Positions 9,012 through 9,395 of a stretch of DNA of 9,395 nucleotides are shown here, one piece after another. Under the pieces are notes generated by a model. The model was not told the origin of the DNA and made no database searches. It saw nothing but the letters and a program-made list of their open reading frames with translations. Source of the DNA: GCA-2729515 sp036336695 (lineage in GTDB: Bacteria > Myxococcota_A > UBA9160 > SMWR01); contig JAYZFQ010000034.1 in assembly GCA_036336695.1 (NCBI GenBank), forward strand, positions 1 through 9,395, read 5' to 3'. Every line of letters begins with the position of its first letter. Position 1 is the first letter of the stretch. Position numbers and translations under genes: made by a program.

Positions 9012-9017
9012 AGCCTA
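9012..9017 (-). promoter_or_regulatory. Candidate -10 element for ispH-MATE (leaderless geometry)
   Basis: On the - strand the sequence reads GC-TAGGCT-CGACCGCC-ATG, with 8 bases between hexamer and start codon and no Shine-Dalgarno sequence. No -35 match is seen. Confidence 0.45.
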
Positions 9018-9060
9018 GCGCAGCCCCTGGGAATCCCTGCGGGGGATCGGGTCTCCACGC

Positions 9061-9066
9061 TACACT
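9061..9066 (+). promoter_or_regulatory. Candidate -10 element for the acyl-CoA dehydrogenase gene
   Basis: The sequence GC-TACACT lies 30 bases before the start codon at 9097, so unlike the other elements in the window it would give a short 5' leader of roughly 20-25 bases. That leader contains the only strong Shine-Dalgarno sequence in front of a first gene here. A -35 box is not obvious. Confidence 0.45.
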
Positions 9067-9083
9067 GGCGAGCGGTCAGAAAC

Positions 9084-9089
9084 GGAGGG
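9084..9089 (+). promoter_or_regulatory. Ribosome-binding site of the acyl-CoA dehydrogenase gene
   Basis: GGAGGG lies 7 bases before ATG 9097-9099, a near-ideal Shine-Dalgarno spacing. It fixes the start codon of the partial gene at the window end. Confidence 0.8.
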
Positions 9090-9096
9090 CCCCCCA

Positions 9097-9395
9097 ATGG
9101 CCGATCTCGAGAGCTTCCGGGCCGAAGTTGCCGACTGGCTCGAGGCGAACGCGCCGGCGGAAATCCGCGGGCTCGAGATCGACGGCGAGAGCGGTGGCAC
9201 CTGGGGGGGGCGCCGCGCCGTCTTCGATCCGCCGCAGATGAAGGATTGGCTCGACCGCTGCAGCGAGAAGGGGTTCACGGCGCCCCAGTGGCCGCGGGAG
9301 TACGGCGGGGGCGGACTCTCCTCTGCCGAGGCCAAGGTGCTCGACCAGGAGCGCCGCCGCCTGGCGCTCCCCGATCCGCTGATCGGCTTCGGACT
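9097..9395 (+). CDS. Acyl-CoA dehydrogenase, N-terminal part (3' end outside window)
   Basis: Ninety-nine residues are visible, starting at ATG after a strong GGAGGG ribosome-binding site, with the frame open to the window edge. The opening FRAEVADWLEANAP, the WGGRRAVF segment and GFTAPQWPREYGGGGLSSAEAKVL are typical of the N-terminal helical domain of FadE/CaiA-type acyl-CoA dehydrogenases, FAD enzymes that introduce the 2,3-double bond in acyl-CoA thioesters and pass electrons to ETF. The catalytic glutamate and FAD-binding regions lie outside the window, so substrate class cannot be judged. A link to the BadH/BadI pair (for example oxidation of pimeloyl-CoA) is possible in principle, but the genes are 7 kb apart and on separate units. 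The conserved segment LDQERRRLALPDPLIGFG is also as expected for the family. Confidence 0.88.
   Translation, partial: MADLESFRAEVADWLEANAPAEIRGLEIDGESGGTWGGRRAVFDPPQMKDWLDRCSEKGFTAPQWPREYGGGGLSSAEAKVLDQERRRLALPDPLIGFG

Noticed and set aside
6703..9018. 771-codon open frame on the + strand opposite the MATE and ispH genes
   Set aside because: Gly/Glu/Arg-rich low-complexity translation spanning two genes with complete family motifs on the other strand; an antisense artefact of high GC.

Overview
The window is a compact, GC-rich bacterial chromosome segment with eight complete protein genes, one 3'-partial and one 5'-partial gene. Several things fit an uncultured Deltaproteobacteria/Myxococcota/Binatota-type lineage, but this is a low-confidence guess from gene content only: a PEP-CTERM (exosortase-sorted) surface protein, a ring-cleavage gene pair of the BadH/BadI type, a non-mevalonate isoprenoid gene (ispH), and ClpS-ClpA. 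No mobile elements, tRNA or rRNA genes or CRISPR arrays were seen.

Layout. (1) 2-391 (+): the C-terminal part of a PEP-CTERM exported protein, closed by a very strong hairpin terminator at 431-461 that sits between convergent genes. (2) 515-4008 (-): four tightly packed genes, read in the order FemAB-like (PF04339/DUF482) protein, DUF547 exported protein, BadH-like SDR dehydrogenase, BadI/MenB-like crotonase. The junctions are a 4-base ATGA overlap, a 14-base gap and a 1-base gap. The SDR and crotonase closely resemble the last two steps of cyclohexanecarboxyl-CoA ring opening: oxidation of 2-hydroxycyclohexanecarboxyl-CoA, then hydrolytic ring cleavage to pimeloyl-CoA. (3) 4045-6653 (+): clpS and clpA, joined by an ATGA overlap and divergent from the FemAB-like gene across 36 bases; together they form the N-degron adaptor and unfoldase of the ClpAP protease. 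(4) 6634-9003 (-): ispH (last step of the MEP isoprenoid pathway) followed 6 bases later by a MATE-family exporter whose 3' end overlaps the clpA 3' end by 20 bases. (5) 9097-end (+): the first 99 residues of an acyl-CoA dehydrogenase, divergent from ispH.

The most interesting signal is regulatory. Every gene that begins a transcription unit, plus the SDR gene, has a TANNNT element upstream, nearly always written GCTANNNT. In four of the five it lies only 6-8 bases before the start codon, with no Shine-Dalgarno sequence; this is the geometry expected of leaderless mRNAs. The internal operon genes lack the element, and three of those four have a Shine-Dalgarno-like sequence. Secondary points of interest are a crotonase that looks intermediate between BadI and MenB and seems to lack a conserved C-terminal tyrosine, and a FemAB-fold acyltransferase-like gene head-to-head with clpS-clpA. 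No clearly novel multi-gene system is evident; most genes belong to well-known families.
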